Below are positions 34,506 through 45,229 of a stretch of 64,000 bases of DNA, piece by piece. Under the pieces are notes generated by a model. It made no database searches, was not told the DNA's origin, and was given only the letters and a program-made list of their open reading frames with translations. Source of the stretch: Caenorhabditis remanei. Lineage: Eukaryota > Nematoda > Chromadorea > Rhabditida > Rhabditidae. The first letter of the stretch is position 1; every line of letters begins with the position of its first letter. The stretch lies in assembly GCF_010183535.1 (NCBI RefSeq), contig NC_071332.1:19592001-19656000 (forward strand), written 5' to 3'. The position numbers and the translations under genes were made by a program.

Positions 34506-37495
34506 ATGGCGGGCTGGTCGCAACTACCACCTGAAATCAAACAGCATGTTGTGAAGAAGCTCGACTTTATGAGCAGGTACGTTTGGCAACCGGGACGTTT
34601 TGAAACGGGAGTTTTACACAGATAGAAAGATGAAGACATGAGGATTCTGAATCTGTTTTCAGAATTTTTTTAGGTCGAAAAGTGGCGGAGTTATGAGAGC
34701 TTGAAAATTCATGAATTTTTGAATTTTCAAAATGCTTGTAACTCCGCCCATTTCTGACAGTTTTCAAATCTGAAACCTGATTCAGAATCCTCACGTCTTC
34801 AGCTTTCCAGCCACATAAATTTCACAATCAGAAAATTACAGACACGCCCTAAAATCCACGTCCTACACGAATCGTCTCATTGTGAATTCAACGTCGCTCT
34901 ATCTGCCACGTGTCCGATTTGGTTATCAGCGGAATCGGTGTTTGATAGTGATTTATACGGGTGTGGAGAGATTTTTGAGATGGGAATTTGTGGAAGATGA
35001 TGATGATGATGGAGACGGTGGGATTACGGTGTACAGGTGAGCTAAATGGGGGCGGAGCTAATTGAAAAAAATTTAGAAAAAGTTTTTTTTTACTCACTGA
35101 AATCGTGTGGTGAGGATCGATTTTTGAGAGAGAGATATGACATGTTATATATCACTGGAAAGCTGAAATTATGCTGATTTTGAAAATATAAATCGTTTTT
35201 TCAAAAAATAATTAAAATTCTGAGAAAAATCGGTTCAAAGTTTCTCTTCAAAAATGCAATTTTCCGATTTTGAAACGTAATTTAGCATACTTTTCAACCG
35301 GGCCAAAACGGGCCGACACGGGCCGGCGCGTAACTCGCTTCAAACTGAAAATTATGAGCTGAAAAATATACCAAAATGTAGATCTCGACGAGTTCTATGT
35401 CCGTGACCTACTACGGGCCGGATTTCTATTCGTTAATATGCCGCGGGCCGGGCTAGAATGGCTTTTTTGACCATTTTCGCGTTTTTGGCACTTTTTCCCG
35501 GCCCGCGGCACATTAACGAATAGCCATACGGCCCGTAGTAGGCCACGGGCATAGCACTCGTCGAGATCTACATTTTGGTATAGTTTTCAGCTCATAATAT
35601 TCATTTTGACGCGAGTTACGCGCCGGCCCGTGTCGGTCCGGTAGACAAGTATGATTCAAAGTCCCCCCATCGAAAACGAAAATTTTCCGGTTTTGAAACG
35701 TAATTACGCCCCATTGGACTTGTCGACAATTTAAAATTTTATTGTGTTTTCTAATTCGCTGCGCCGTCGTGGACACTCGATACGTAGCTTAATCACTTCC
35801 AGATCCGAGAACACCTACGACTCCGCCCACTTCCACACCAAATCCCTCCCACCTCAAAAAAACTTGCTCCGCTTCGGAATCACGTGTCTGAAAACGCTGC
35901 TCTCCCACGACTCGATTCTCATTCAATCGTTCGAATGGAACGTTTCACTACTCGATGCTCTTAACATGTTCCCCTCGAAACTAATCGATCATCTCGGTGG
36001 AGCCGTGTTCCGTGCCCGCGAGACGGTGTTCAGTAAGTTCACGGGCTCCAACGAACATTATCGCGGCGTTTTCCGGAAGGAGGACTTGAAGGCGTGCCGA
36101 CAATTCGTTTGCTGTGTTTCGGCGAGCTCGTTGAAACCAGTGATGGTACACGATACTTGTCGACTAAAAGATGGATTGAAGTTTTGTGAGTTTCTTTTTT
36201 TGTTGGAAAACAGAGATAGTTTCGAAACGTATCTCGGTTTCGAAGTCTCCTAGTTTCTCAGAACGTCAGAACTATGCCATTCAGCATATTTGCAAATCAC
36301 CGCTTTTCAAGTTGTACATTTATCGGACACTTCTAAACCCGGGACGTAAAAAAGAACTTCGACTTTTTACAACCAAGACGTTTCAAAACTACAAAATGTT
36401 CATATTTTCATAAAGTCATCTTGAGGCACGAATCCCGCCGGTTTCAGAACGTCCCTGTTGCAGAATGGCATACTTGCAAACCGCGTAACTCGCTTCAAAC
36501 TCACTATTATGAGCTAAAAAGTACACCAAAATGAAGGTCTCGACGATTTTTATAACCTTGACCTATTACCGGCCGAATGGCTATTAGTTAATGTACCGCG
36601 GGCCGGGAAAAAGTTCCAAAAACACGAAAAAAGCCTTTCTAGCCCGGCACACGGCACATTAACAGTTCGTCATCCGGCCGGAACTCGCCGAGACCTTCAT
36701 TTTGGTATATTTTTCAGCTCATAACAGTGAGTTTGAAGCGAGTCGTCCCGGTTTGCAAGTATGCCATTCTGCAACAGGGACGTTCTGAAACCGGCGTGAT
36801 TCGTGTCTCGAGATGACTTTATGAAAATGTGAAAATTTTGTAGTTTTGAAACGTCGCGGTTGTAAAAAGTCGAAGTTTTTCGAACGTCCCGGTTTAGAAG
36901 TGTCCGATAAATGTACAACTTGAAAAGCGTTGATACTTGGGACAGTTTGAAACCGGTTCCATTTCGACCATCGGTTTTGGTTTTGAAACGTCCCTTGCCC
37001 ATTCTTTACAGACGTGACAACGATTAGTCTTGACACTCTCGACGACCTTGACGACTTGGAAAGTTTCAATGAATCGATCGAAGACTACACGCGGCTCGAT
37101 GACAAATCACCGTTCTATTTCTCTTTCCGAGGAGGACATCTAATGTGGGGTTTTCATCTACCAAAACAGAAAAAAGTAACAATTTATCGATTTCTTCCAG
37201 AAAAAAAGGTCAAACATCGAATCGAATTGTGTCGGATGATGGTGCGATCGTTGATGTCTACCAACAGTCGTCATGCGGACAGTCGAGATTCAAAATGTTG
37301 AAAATTTGGGAGGAATTGATGAGAGAGGAGATGGAGGTGAGGCGAGATTTCGAAATCGGTGCCAGAACATTTCGAAGGCCTAAAATCCAAAGGTACATCT
37401 ATGAAAAAGTGAATCTTAGGGTACATCGAGGAGCTATGATCATGGGGTACATCTATAGGGTTATCATAAAGTACATCGAGTCAGAATTTTCATAA
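34506..37495 (+). CDS. F-box protein with FTH-like C-terminal region
   Basis: Exons 34506-34576, 34842-35036, 35803-36185, 37012-37144 and 37201-37495 join in phase (AG|A, AG|A, T|AC, AT|A). Exon 1 encodes an F-box start, WSQLPPEIKQHVVKKLDFMSR, continued by HALKSTSYTNRLIVNST in exon 2. Exon 3 has the Leu-rich, mixed-charge character of the nematode FTH/DUF38 region. Such proteins are substrate adaptors of SCF (Skp1-cullin) ubiquitin ligases. The donor GTGGGG at 37145 is weak and is chosen because the frame changes there. The last exon stays open into a foldback element after about 37383, so the natural end may be lost; a GTGAGG donor at 37337 is an alternative. Its mirror-image paralogue is at 48003-50819, with the same first two intron positions. 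Confidence 0.75.
34620..34812. repeat. Foldback element, GAAGACGT subfamily
   Basis: It lies in intron 1 of the F-box gene. Ends are AAGATGAAGACATGAGGATT and its complement, with inner TCGAAAAGTGGCGGAGTTAT. Confidence 0.8.
35285..35650. repeat. Foldback element with GGGCCGG arms, F-box intron 2
   Basis: The arms read inward from CCGGGCCAAAACGGGCCGAC and its mirror, through TACTACGGGCC and GCCGCGGGCCGGG, to an A/T loop near 35470. GC-rich ends on AT-rich DNA make it stand out. Confidence 0.8.
36300..36935. repeat. 640-bp foldback element, F-box intron 3
   Basis: An outer arm (CGCTTTTCAAGTTGTACATT ... TTGCAGAATGGCATACTTGC) and its mirror flank a copy of the GGGCCGG foldback seen in the previous intron. 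Arms are about 300 bp each. Confidence 0.85.
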
Positions 37496-37938
37496 AATTT
37501 CAGAAGACTCAAAGTTTTCACCAATTTTTGGGGAAAGCTTTACAGATGGAGTTCAAGGAATGTGTTTCTGCTGTTTTCAAAGGGATGGCATTATAAGATT
37601 TAGCATTTAAGAAGATTCTTGAATCAATTATAGAAACTCCAATATGATCATCTCTCAAATGGTTGTTGGAGTAATTTATATGTATATCATCCCTCTGAAA
37701 AAAGCAATCAACATGTTCCTCAAACTTCATCTGTAAAGCTTTCCCCAAAAATTGGTGAAAACTTTGAGTCTTCTGAATTTTTATGAAAATTTTGACTCGA
37801 TGTACCCTATGATAACCCTATAGATGTACCACATGATCATAGCTCCTCGATGTACCATAAGATTCACTGCACCCTTCGATTCAATGTACCCTATGATCAC
37901 GATGCACCCTTTTTCGATGTACCCTTGGATTATGGGCC
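37383..37938. repeat. Foldback element (GATGTACC arms) at F-box 3' end
   Basis: The arms carry repeated GGTACATC/GATGTACC and CAAAGTTTTCACCAATTTTT with its complement. The loop is about 37550-37735. The left arm overlaps the end of the F-box reading frame. Confidence 0.85.
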
Positions 37939-37959
37939 CATTTCGAAAAAAGGATAGAA

Positions 37960-38760
37960 TTTGCTTTTTTGATGAAAAATCACGGCAAATTCAGTTCGAA
38001 TAGCAGATTTGTGATTTTAACTTGATTTTTCGGTTTTTAGGTATAAAATTGGATTTTTTTCTCCAAAAATTATAAAAACGGCCGAAAACTTACTGAAAAT
38101 CGTTTTCATAGAGAAAAACAAAGAAATTCCTTCAAAAGAGGTTGAGGTGAAAATCACTCGATAAAACGCGTCAAAGGCGCGCCAGACAGACAATAATGAA
38201 AGAAAATTCGGTTTTTTGAGGTTTTTCGTTATCAAAAAGACTTCAAAATCCTCGGAAACAGCTCAAAATTGCATTTTTAGAGTAAAATTCTAGAAAATTG
38301 ACAATTTTTGATGAAACGCGTCAAAGGCGCGTCAGACAGTCGGGAAACGGTGGAAAAATGACAGTTTATGAGTTTTTGAAATATGGAACTTTTGAGACTA
38401 ATGCTGTTAACTGCATGCCATTTTTCGAAGCAAGATTCTGAAAATTTAAACCGAAACAGCGATTTTGGTGAAACGCGTCAAAGGCGCGCCAGTGAGGCGA
38501 AAAGCGACTGAAAAGTGGCTGAAAATCTTACATTTTTCGAAAAAAAATTGGGTCTTTCACTTTTAGACAAGATTCAGATTTGTGAGCGAAAAACTAAGAA
38601 AAACCAGCAATTTTCTAGAAAAAAACTTTTTTCAAATTTTGAATCGAAAATCAGCGAGAACTGATTGAAAAACTTGATTTTTTCGATTTTTCATCAACTT
38701 TTAATCCAGAAACCCACTTTTTTCTGTCAAAAACTACTGAAAATCACTTGAAAATTGATT
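37960..38760. repeat. GC-core repeat units upstream of Cys/TM gene
   Basis: AAACGCGTCAAAGGCGCG(C/T)C cores lie near 38165, 38315 and 38470, about 150 bp apart, in A/T-rich filler that matches the arrays at 45.2-45.7 and 47.5-49.4 kb. Confidence 0.85.
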
Positions 38761-38988
38761 ATTTCCGCGGAAAAAAATCCCCATAAATCAACATGGCCTA
38801 GGATTCCACAGTGGCCGAGTTCCCCCCAAAAACTCTTCCATGAGCCAGTTTTTGCTCTTTTTGAGCAGAATCTTCCTTTTTTTTTTTAAATTTTTGACTG
38901 GTTAGGAAGATTATACATGAAAAAAGCTATCGAAAAAGTGTAAAAACTTTGAAAAACCAAATTTTGAGACAAAAATTGTTTTTTTCAG

Positions 38989-39525
38989 TCCGAAAAATGC
39001 GGTCTCGGCTGGATGTGCACAAAGTGTTCCGCACCATTTGAGTACTGGTACCACCAGAATTTGCCACGTCGATTCTACCTAGAGCCATTTTGGCGTGAGA
39101 CATTCATCTCGTTGGACGTTGAGGATAACGACAAAATGTACGCGTTGATCGAACAGGATGAGGCACGACGACGAAAACAACGGATTCAGAAGGCGTGGAA
39201 GCCGTCGTGGGGATTCAGAATGCGTCAGATTGGTTTTCAGAATAGAGCGCAGAAAAAGGCGGCGGTGAAGAATCAGAAGCAAAAAATGAATCGGAAAATG
39301 AAAAAGTTGTGGAGAAAAGAGAACAAGAATGATGTCATCGTCACGAAGAAATCTTTGGGATTCAGAATTCGGATGGGAATCAGAGAAGAGATTTACAAAA
39401 TGTATTTATTCTTCAAAAAAATGCTCCGTATTGCTCTTTTGATAATCGCGATTTTGATTTTGTCGATAATTGTTGGAGCTCGTTTCGCTATTCAATATGT
39501 TTTGTTCAAAATTCGAGGGTACTAA
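38989..39525 (+). CDS. Small Cys-motif, basic, tail-anchored membrane protein
   Basis: One exon after a TTTTTTTCAG acceptor (38989) to TAA at 39523-39525. The first in-frame ATG is at 39013, giving 170 residues; homology to the minus-strand paralogue (45722-46981) extends upstream to the acceptor (SEKCG). The N-terminus has CxxxGWMCTKCSAPFEYWYH, a possible metal-binding knuckle. The middle is Lys/Arg-rich (MNRKMKKLWRKENKN). The C-terminus has a single hydrophobic segment (LRIALLIIAILILSIIVGA) and a short basic tail, consistent with a tail-anchored membrane protein. No 5' exon is identified. The family is unrecognised. Confidence 0.7.
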   Translation, partial: SEKCGLGWMCTKCSAPFEYWYHQNLPRRFYLEPFWRETFISLDVEDNDKMYALIEQDEARRRKQRIQKAWKPSWGFRMRQIGFQNRAQKKAAVKNQKQKMNRKMKKLWRKENKNDVIVTKKSLGFRIRMGIREEIYKMYLFFKKMLRIALLIIAILILSIIVGARFAIQYVLFKIRGY

Positions 39526-39559
39526 ATAAATTTTCGAGATTTTTTGTATGTTTTTGCAC

Positions 39560-39725
39560 ATTTTCGATAGAAAATCACAGGTAGAGCACGATGGGCTCAT
39601 TGAAACTCAACAAAAATTCGGAAAAACAGCTCAAAATGAGCAAAAACTGGCTCATGGAAGAGTTTTTCGGGGAACTCGGCCACGTACAATCCTAGGCCAT
39701 GTCGATTTACGGGTATATTTTTCAG
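39560..39725. repeat. Dispersed GGCCATG module
   Basis: GAGCAAAAACTGGCTCATGG ... CGGCCACG ... CCTAGGCCATGTCGATTTAC recurs at 38795-38875 (inverted) and 47110-47220. It appears to be an ancient dispersed repeat of this genome. Confidence 0.75.
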
Positions 39726-39902
39726 CCTTAATTCTCTATTTCGGGGCCCTACTGTTTGGGGAGAAAGCAAAAAAGGGAACTACAAACCGGAACCGGAATG
39801 TCAAAAAAACCCGGAATTTCCGGATTCCAGACAACTCTGCTGCAAAGCATCTAGTATAACTCTTGAATGCAACCGATTCTTCCTAATTCTCCATTTTTTC
39901 AG

Positions 39903-40199
39903 TTGGGTTTCGCTCTCGGCGTCACCGCGATGGCTCAAATGCGTATCGGACAGGAATCTCAGATGACACCGAATTACGGATCAGCTGGCTTCGATGATGG
40001 ATACGGTGGCGGTATGCAGGGTGGTGGACAAGGAGATCAGGGAGGACCGACTACTTCATATATGAATATGTTAACAATTGTGCTCCATTTCAGTCTTCTT
40101 GGCGTCGATGAATCTCGTGAGAGACGCTTCTTTCTTTTCAATCCAATCCATCCACCTTCTACTTCTTCATCCACATCTTCAATTTTCTATTGTTTTTGA
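39903..40199 (+). pseudogene. Orphan Gly-rich C-terminal exon
   Basis: Acceptor CCATTTTTTCAG at 39902, then an open frame: LGFALGVTAMAQMRIGQ, a Gly-rich GYGGGMQGGGQGDQGG stretch, and a tail to TGA at 40197-40199. It has codon-like character for about 55 residues. No upstream exon is seen; the preceding DNA is a dispersed repeat. Probably the 3' end of a decayed or displaced gene copy. Confidence 0.35.
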
Positions 40200-40640
40200 A
40201 TTTTCCTCCGATTGTTTGTTTTGAATAGTTTTACTATCTCAATGTTGTCATTTTGAGCTCAGTTTCTTTCTAATTCCTTTACCATGAATTAAAAAAAAGA
40301 CATTTAAGAAAACAGGGATCACAATAAATATTTATTTTCAGATTACTCACTATAAATCAATCATAATATTCTTTCAATTGAACAAAACAACTTGTTTTAC
40401 AACTCGACAGATTTTACATTTTACTCGTTTCATGAGAAAAGGCCGAATTCGAGTATCGACTAAGAGAATTCATTCGTTTTCCTTCGACTTTCAGTATTCT
40501 TCAACTTCTCTGTTTTCCAATTTCGACGAATCCACTTTCAACCGTTTAATTTGTTAAGCATTGTCGCTTTACACTTATCGAGTCTCCATCTCTACTCTGT
40601 AATAATTTCTCATTTCATTTTTAGCTATATCCACTATATC
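40200..40640. other. AT-rich stretch, no gene seen
   Basis: 3'-UTR-like sequence and A/T-rich DNA between two oppositely oriented gene fragments. Nothing coding is recognised. Confidence 0.5.
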
Positions 40641-40651
40641 CTCACCTGTAG

Positions 40652-41022
40652 TTATTGGTAACCGTCAGTTCTTTGATCGGCAGTGGTTTGTTTTGGCTCT
40701 TCGTGTCTTTGGGACCACGTCAAATATTTAGCGTCAAGATAGTTTTTTGAGGGCTTTTGCAGCTCGAGTGCCATATGATTGAAAATAAAGAACAATGTAT
40801 CGGGACTCAAACGAAGATAATATTCAAGACTATCGGATGTATTTGGAGCCGTCTGAAACGTTAGAAATTCAAACAAGTTTCATGACAAACAGTACTCACT
40901 TGTCCATACCAGCTTGGCATCTTTGAAGAATAGTTTCTCGGTTTCTCACTGCCCAACGGAAAAGTAGCTATCGCGCAAGCCAGCTCCAACGTAGCCAACT
41001 GTCCGTCGAATTCTAGTGTCAT
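40652..41022 (-). pseudogene. CNOT3/NOT-box-like C-terminal fragment
   Basis: Minus-strand exons 41022-40900 (ATG fallback start) and 40852-40652 (TAA) join in phase 0 across a 47-nt intron. The spliced peptide (107 residues) has SEKPRNY...MPSWYGQ, then TAPNTSDSLEYYLRLSPDTL and YLTWSQRHEEPKQ. This order matches the linker and NOT box of CNOT3, a subunit of the CCR4-NOT deadenylase. The central segment that should carry the aromatic core (SWRFHTKY-like in CNOT3) is replaced, and the frame stops just after RHEEPKQTTADQRTDGYQ, before the end of the NOT box. Upstream frames contain stops. Most likely a decayed partial duplicate; a short expressed derivative is possible. Confidence 0.6.
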
Positions 41023-41522
41023 CGATGTGCGTCCGAGAGGTCAGGCCCCAGCCAAGCATGAATTCTCCAATTGAGCCATTAAACGAGCCGCGTACACCTC
41101 CATTATGGCTTCGTTCGTGCTTCGAAATTCTTTTCCGCCTTAAACAATCATTTTTAGACATACCTCTAATCACCGGAAAATGAAACAAATATGTTTCATA
41201 TTGAAAACCTTTCGCTAAAAACGGGCAAACCAATGCTTTAATACTTAAAATTTGACTCATTATAAAACTAGATAATGCGGGCGCTGTTATTGCTAAAAAG
41301 GCGTGCCCGGGTTGCAATAATTTCCGTGCGTCTCATTGGCCGCTTCCGCCCCTCTTTGTGGACAAACTTTTCAAAACGCACCGTGTTCATCTGATTGAAT
41401 TCCTCCAATTTCCAGTTGCCTTCATTAGCTCCATTCCTTCTGCTTTGTCGTTGTCTTCACCGTTCTATATTTTTATCCTTAATTCGCTCATAAATCTAAT
41501 CACCGGAGTGGATGTAATCATC

Positions 41523-42160
41523 GCGAATTGTGCGTGTAGAACTGACTCCTAAACGCATGGAACAGTAGACCGCATGGAGCCTCTAATCCGGAGTAGTCCT
41601 TATCACCACGCGTGCGAACGTAGTTCGTATACCTTCTGTGCGTGTAGAACTGACTCCTAAACGCATGGAACAGTAGACCGCATGGAGCCTCTGATCCGGA
41701 GTAGTCCTTATCACCACGCGTGCGAACATAGTTCGCATACCTTCTGTGCGTGTAGAACTGACTCCTAAACGCATGGAACAGTAGACCGCATGGAGCCTCT
41801 GATCCGGAGTAGTCCTTATCACCACGCGTGCGAACATAGTTCGCATACCTTCTGTGCGTGTAGAACTGACTCCTAAACGCATGGAACAGTAGACCGCATG
41901 GAGCCTCTGATCCGGAGTAGTCCTTATCACCACGCGTGCGAACATAGTTCGCATACCTTCTGTGCGTGTAGAACTGACTCCTAAACGCATGGAACAATAG
42001 ACCGCATGGAGCCTCTGATCCGGAGTAGTTCTCATCACCACGCGTGCGAACATAGTTCGCATACCTTCTGTGCGTGTAGAACTGACTCCTAAACGCATGG
42101 AACAGTAGACTGCATGGAGCCTCTGATCCGGAGTAGTTCTCATCACCACGCGTGCGAAGA
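41523..42160 (-). repeat. 108-bp minisatellite, about six copies
   Basis: A tandem unit of 108 bp, with GTGTAGAACTGACTCCTAAA starting near 41534, 41642, 41750, 41858, 41966 and 42074. The copies are nearly identical, with single substitutions. Because 108 is a multiple of three, two minus-strand frames stay open for 159 and 188 residues, each a 36-residue repeat. I cannot show that either is translated. Confidence 0.9.
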
Positions 42161-42960
42161 TCTATAGGGGGATCTCCGACTTTACAAAAAAGCTAGAGTG
42201 CTCGTTGTATACACTCATCATGGCTTTTTTCTTCAAGTTTTCGAGAACTATTGACGTCGGTTCTGAAAAATGCGAATGTTGAAAGAGATTTTTGGAAAGA
42301 ATGATTAAAAAAAAACAAGAGACAGTGAAAATGAGCTTAAGAAGCAACCAAACGCATACAAGTAGCAAAAAATGAATTCCAGCAAAAAAACGTATCATAG
42401 AAAACGAATAAACTTTTGCATGAGTAGGAAATTAGGGTTTCGCTGAAAATTAAACCAAAACACAACGATACTGCTAGCGAGAATTTTGAAAAAAAACTTG
42501 GAACTGTAGAAAACGGTAGAAAGCTCTCACCAAAAGAAAACAACAGAACGTCAACAATGTAAAGCAAAAATGTAAAGTTCTCGATTAAAATGAGGATAGA
42601 TCTACATGAAATGTGTATTTCAAAGCTTTGCCGCTGAGAAAATAAGTTAAACGTCCGGCATTTGGACGAATGCTCAAAAATTCGTGACTGCGCGAATGAT
42701 ACCAGGGATAAAAATCGGAATAACTTTGCAGTAACGAACACATAACCTCACGACTACTACACGCGCCCACAACCACTACGCTCACAAGTGAATCGCGACT
42801 CACACGAATTATGCATTTACGAGTAATAGGAAAATTACTCACGGAACGCGAACTTGTAATACGCATGATCGCGAAACTGTGCGCTATTATATTTTGCTAA
42901 TTTATGGATGTCTTCCGCTAACTCCTCCGTTCATCTCTGACGACGAATGACTCAGTTTCC
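42161..42960 (-). other. Unassigned region with exon-like segment
   Basis: On the minus strand a TTTTTCAG acceptor precedes a short open segment (PTSIVLENLKKKAMMSVYNE...) ending in TAG at 42162-42164. It runs up to the minisatellite. A hydrophobic stretch lies just upstream in the same frame. No phase-consistent gene could be built. Confidence 0.25.
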
Positions 42961-42968
42961 TTCAACAG

Positions 42969-43060
42969 GAGCAACCGACAAAAAGGCGGCAGCTTTCGCC
43001 AATCTTGCGGGCATCCTGAAGAACACACAGACAAATCCGCAGACAGATCCCGGAAATTAG
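42969..43060 (+). pseudogene. Orphan terminal exon
   Basis: Acceptor TTTCCTTCAACAG, then about 30 codons (ATDKKAAAFANLAGILKN...) to TAG at 43058-43060. The composition looks coding, but no upstream exon is visible. Confidence 0.3.
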
Positions 43061-43227
43061 AAAATTAGTGACAAATAGGCAATAATTTTTCGTCAGTTTT
43101 CACTTTCAAAAGTGATCCGTACTTCTGACAATGAGCACTATAATCCAGACTTGCAAAATTCCGGGCCGGCCCGGATTTGAATTTTTGAACTTTTTTCACT
43201 ACAATTTTTTGTCCAAAAATTTATTTT

Positions 43228-43617
43228 CTGATGCACCTATTCACGAAGAAAAAGTGCTAATTAAAATGCCACATTTTGCATTTTAATGCTATTCACGAAT
43301 GCACTTTAATGTGCATAAAAACACTTTAATTCGAATTAATCTGCATTAAAAAGCGAATTAAAGTGCACATCGTGGCGAGATATCTTAATTAAAATGCATG
43401 CGCCTTTAATAAAATTCGTAAATCCACACAAATCTTAAAGGCGCATGCACATTAATTAAGATATCTCGCCACGATGTGCATTTTAATTCGCTTTTTAATG
43501 CAGATTAATTCGAATTAAAGTGTTTTTTATGCACATTAAAGTGCATTCGTGAATAGCATTAAAATGCAAAATGTGGCATTTTAATTAGCACTTTTTCTTC
43601 GTGAATAGGTGCATGAA
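43228..43617. repeat. 390-bp AT-rich palindrome
   Basis: Arms of about 185 bp converge on a 16-bp centre near 43425. Both carry CACGAAGAAAAAGTGCTAAT, ACTTTAATTCGAATTAATCT and TATCTTAATTAA motifs or complements. It sits inside a pair of GGGCCGG(CCC) segments (43160-43180 and 43755-43800), so it may be nested in another foldback. Confidence 0.9.
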
Positions 43618-43819
43618 AATTTTTCATATTTTTCCTCAAGTATATTTTTCAAAACCCTTCGAAACCTACAAAAAATTGTTTTTAAGAAATATTTTTCAAA
43701 AAAAATTGGGAAATTTTCGAAAAAAAATTGAATTTTTTTCAGTTCTGAACTTCCGGGCCCACCGGGCCGGGCCGGGCCCTAGAAATTTTCATTCCGGCCC
43801 GTTGCAAGTCTGCTATAAT

Positions 43820-45020
43820 CATTAAAAGCAACGAAGAAGCATCGGAAAAAATCATTATTTGGAAGATCTCTGACTAAACTGACCAAAAAACTAAATTGAA
43901 AACAGCCGGCAAAATTCTAAAAGTGAGAAGATCTCGATCAGAACAATAGAAATTTTAACAAACTCTCACAAAATGTCAAAATTTTGAAGTTTCACATTTT
44001 TGCGTGACGGTGTTTATGACCGTGGCGTCACACGGTTCATATCTCACGACACTTTTCATGATTGTCTGATTCTTCTCGAACAAGTGATCGGCATTTCAGA
44101 AAACTAACATTATGATCAGAAAAGACAACGGAGAAGCAGCGGACAATTTTTTATTTATTAATTTTCTGATTAAAATCAGCAGAAACTATGTGAAAAACAA
44201 CCGGCAAAACGTTAAAAATGAGAAAATCTTGATCGGAGGGAGCGAAAATCGATAAAATTGTCAAAATTGAGCAATTTTCAGAAAAATTCAGCGAAAACTC
44301 AAAAATCATCAAAATTTTGAAAGTCCGCATTTTTGCGTGACGGTGTTTACGACCGTGTCGTCACAATGTTTCATATCCTACGACAACTTCTCATTATTGT
44401 CTGGTTCTACTCTAAAAAGTTATCAATACTTCTGACAACGAGCATGATGATTATTAAAAGCAACAAAGAATCTGCGAAAAGTAAAAATTTATATTTTGAA
44501 GCTCTCTAACTAAACTCGACAAAGTAAAAAAAGTAATAATCAATACATGACGATCATTAACTACAATGGAGTCATTATTGTCTGATTCTTCTCGAACAAG
44601 TGATCGGCATGTCAGTAAACGAACATTATGATCATGAAAAGCAACGGAGAAGCAGTGGAAAATAATTAATATTTAGAAAGTATATTTTCTCTGATTAAAA
44701 TCAGCGAAAACTGTGTAAAAAACGGTCGATGACGCTTAAAAAGGGGATGAACACGATCGGAAGGAACGAAAATTAACAAAATAGTAAGCAAACTGCACAA
44801 AAAGCATCAAAATTAAGCAATTTTCAGAAAAATTCAGCGAAAACTCAAAAATCATCAAAATTTTGAAAGTCCGCATTTTTGCGTGACGGTGTTTACGACC
44901 GTGACGTCCCAATGTCTGATATCCTACGACAACTTCTCATAATTGTCATTTTCTACTGTAAAAAATGATCGATATCTCTGAAAATGAGAATATGATCATA
45001 AAGAGCATCGGACAAAAATT
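43820..45020. repeat. Degenerate long tandem repeat
   Basis: A TTTTTGCGTGACGGTGTTTA(C/T)GACCGTG block occurs near 43999, 44328 and 44872, with shared filler (TCTTCTCGAACAAGTGATCG, GAAGCAGCGGA). Units are about 330-550 bp. No ORF of note. Confidence 0.7.
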
Positions 45021-45229
45021 TATAATTTTTAAACATTGTCTTTTCCTTAATTTTCAAATGTTTCGTGCAGGTTCTCGCCACAAAATTAGAAAAAAAGATT
45101 TATTCAAGAAAATTTTTGATTCCCGCTCATTTTTCTTATATTTTCGTTCGCAAATCTGATTTTTAAGACTTTTTCGAAATGTCACATAAAGAAAAACATC
45201 GAAAACGCTAATTCTTTTCCATTTTTCGC

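Noticed and set aside
37176..37200. A 25-nt intron (GTAACA...CCAG) in the F-box gene
   Set aside because: Too short for nematode splicing; a 56-nt intron from 37145 gives the same frame change.
42585..42866. 93-aa minus-strand frame near the minisatellite
   Set aside because: No consistent splice sites, no recognised motif, and the composition is not clearly coding.
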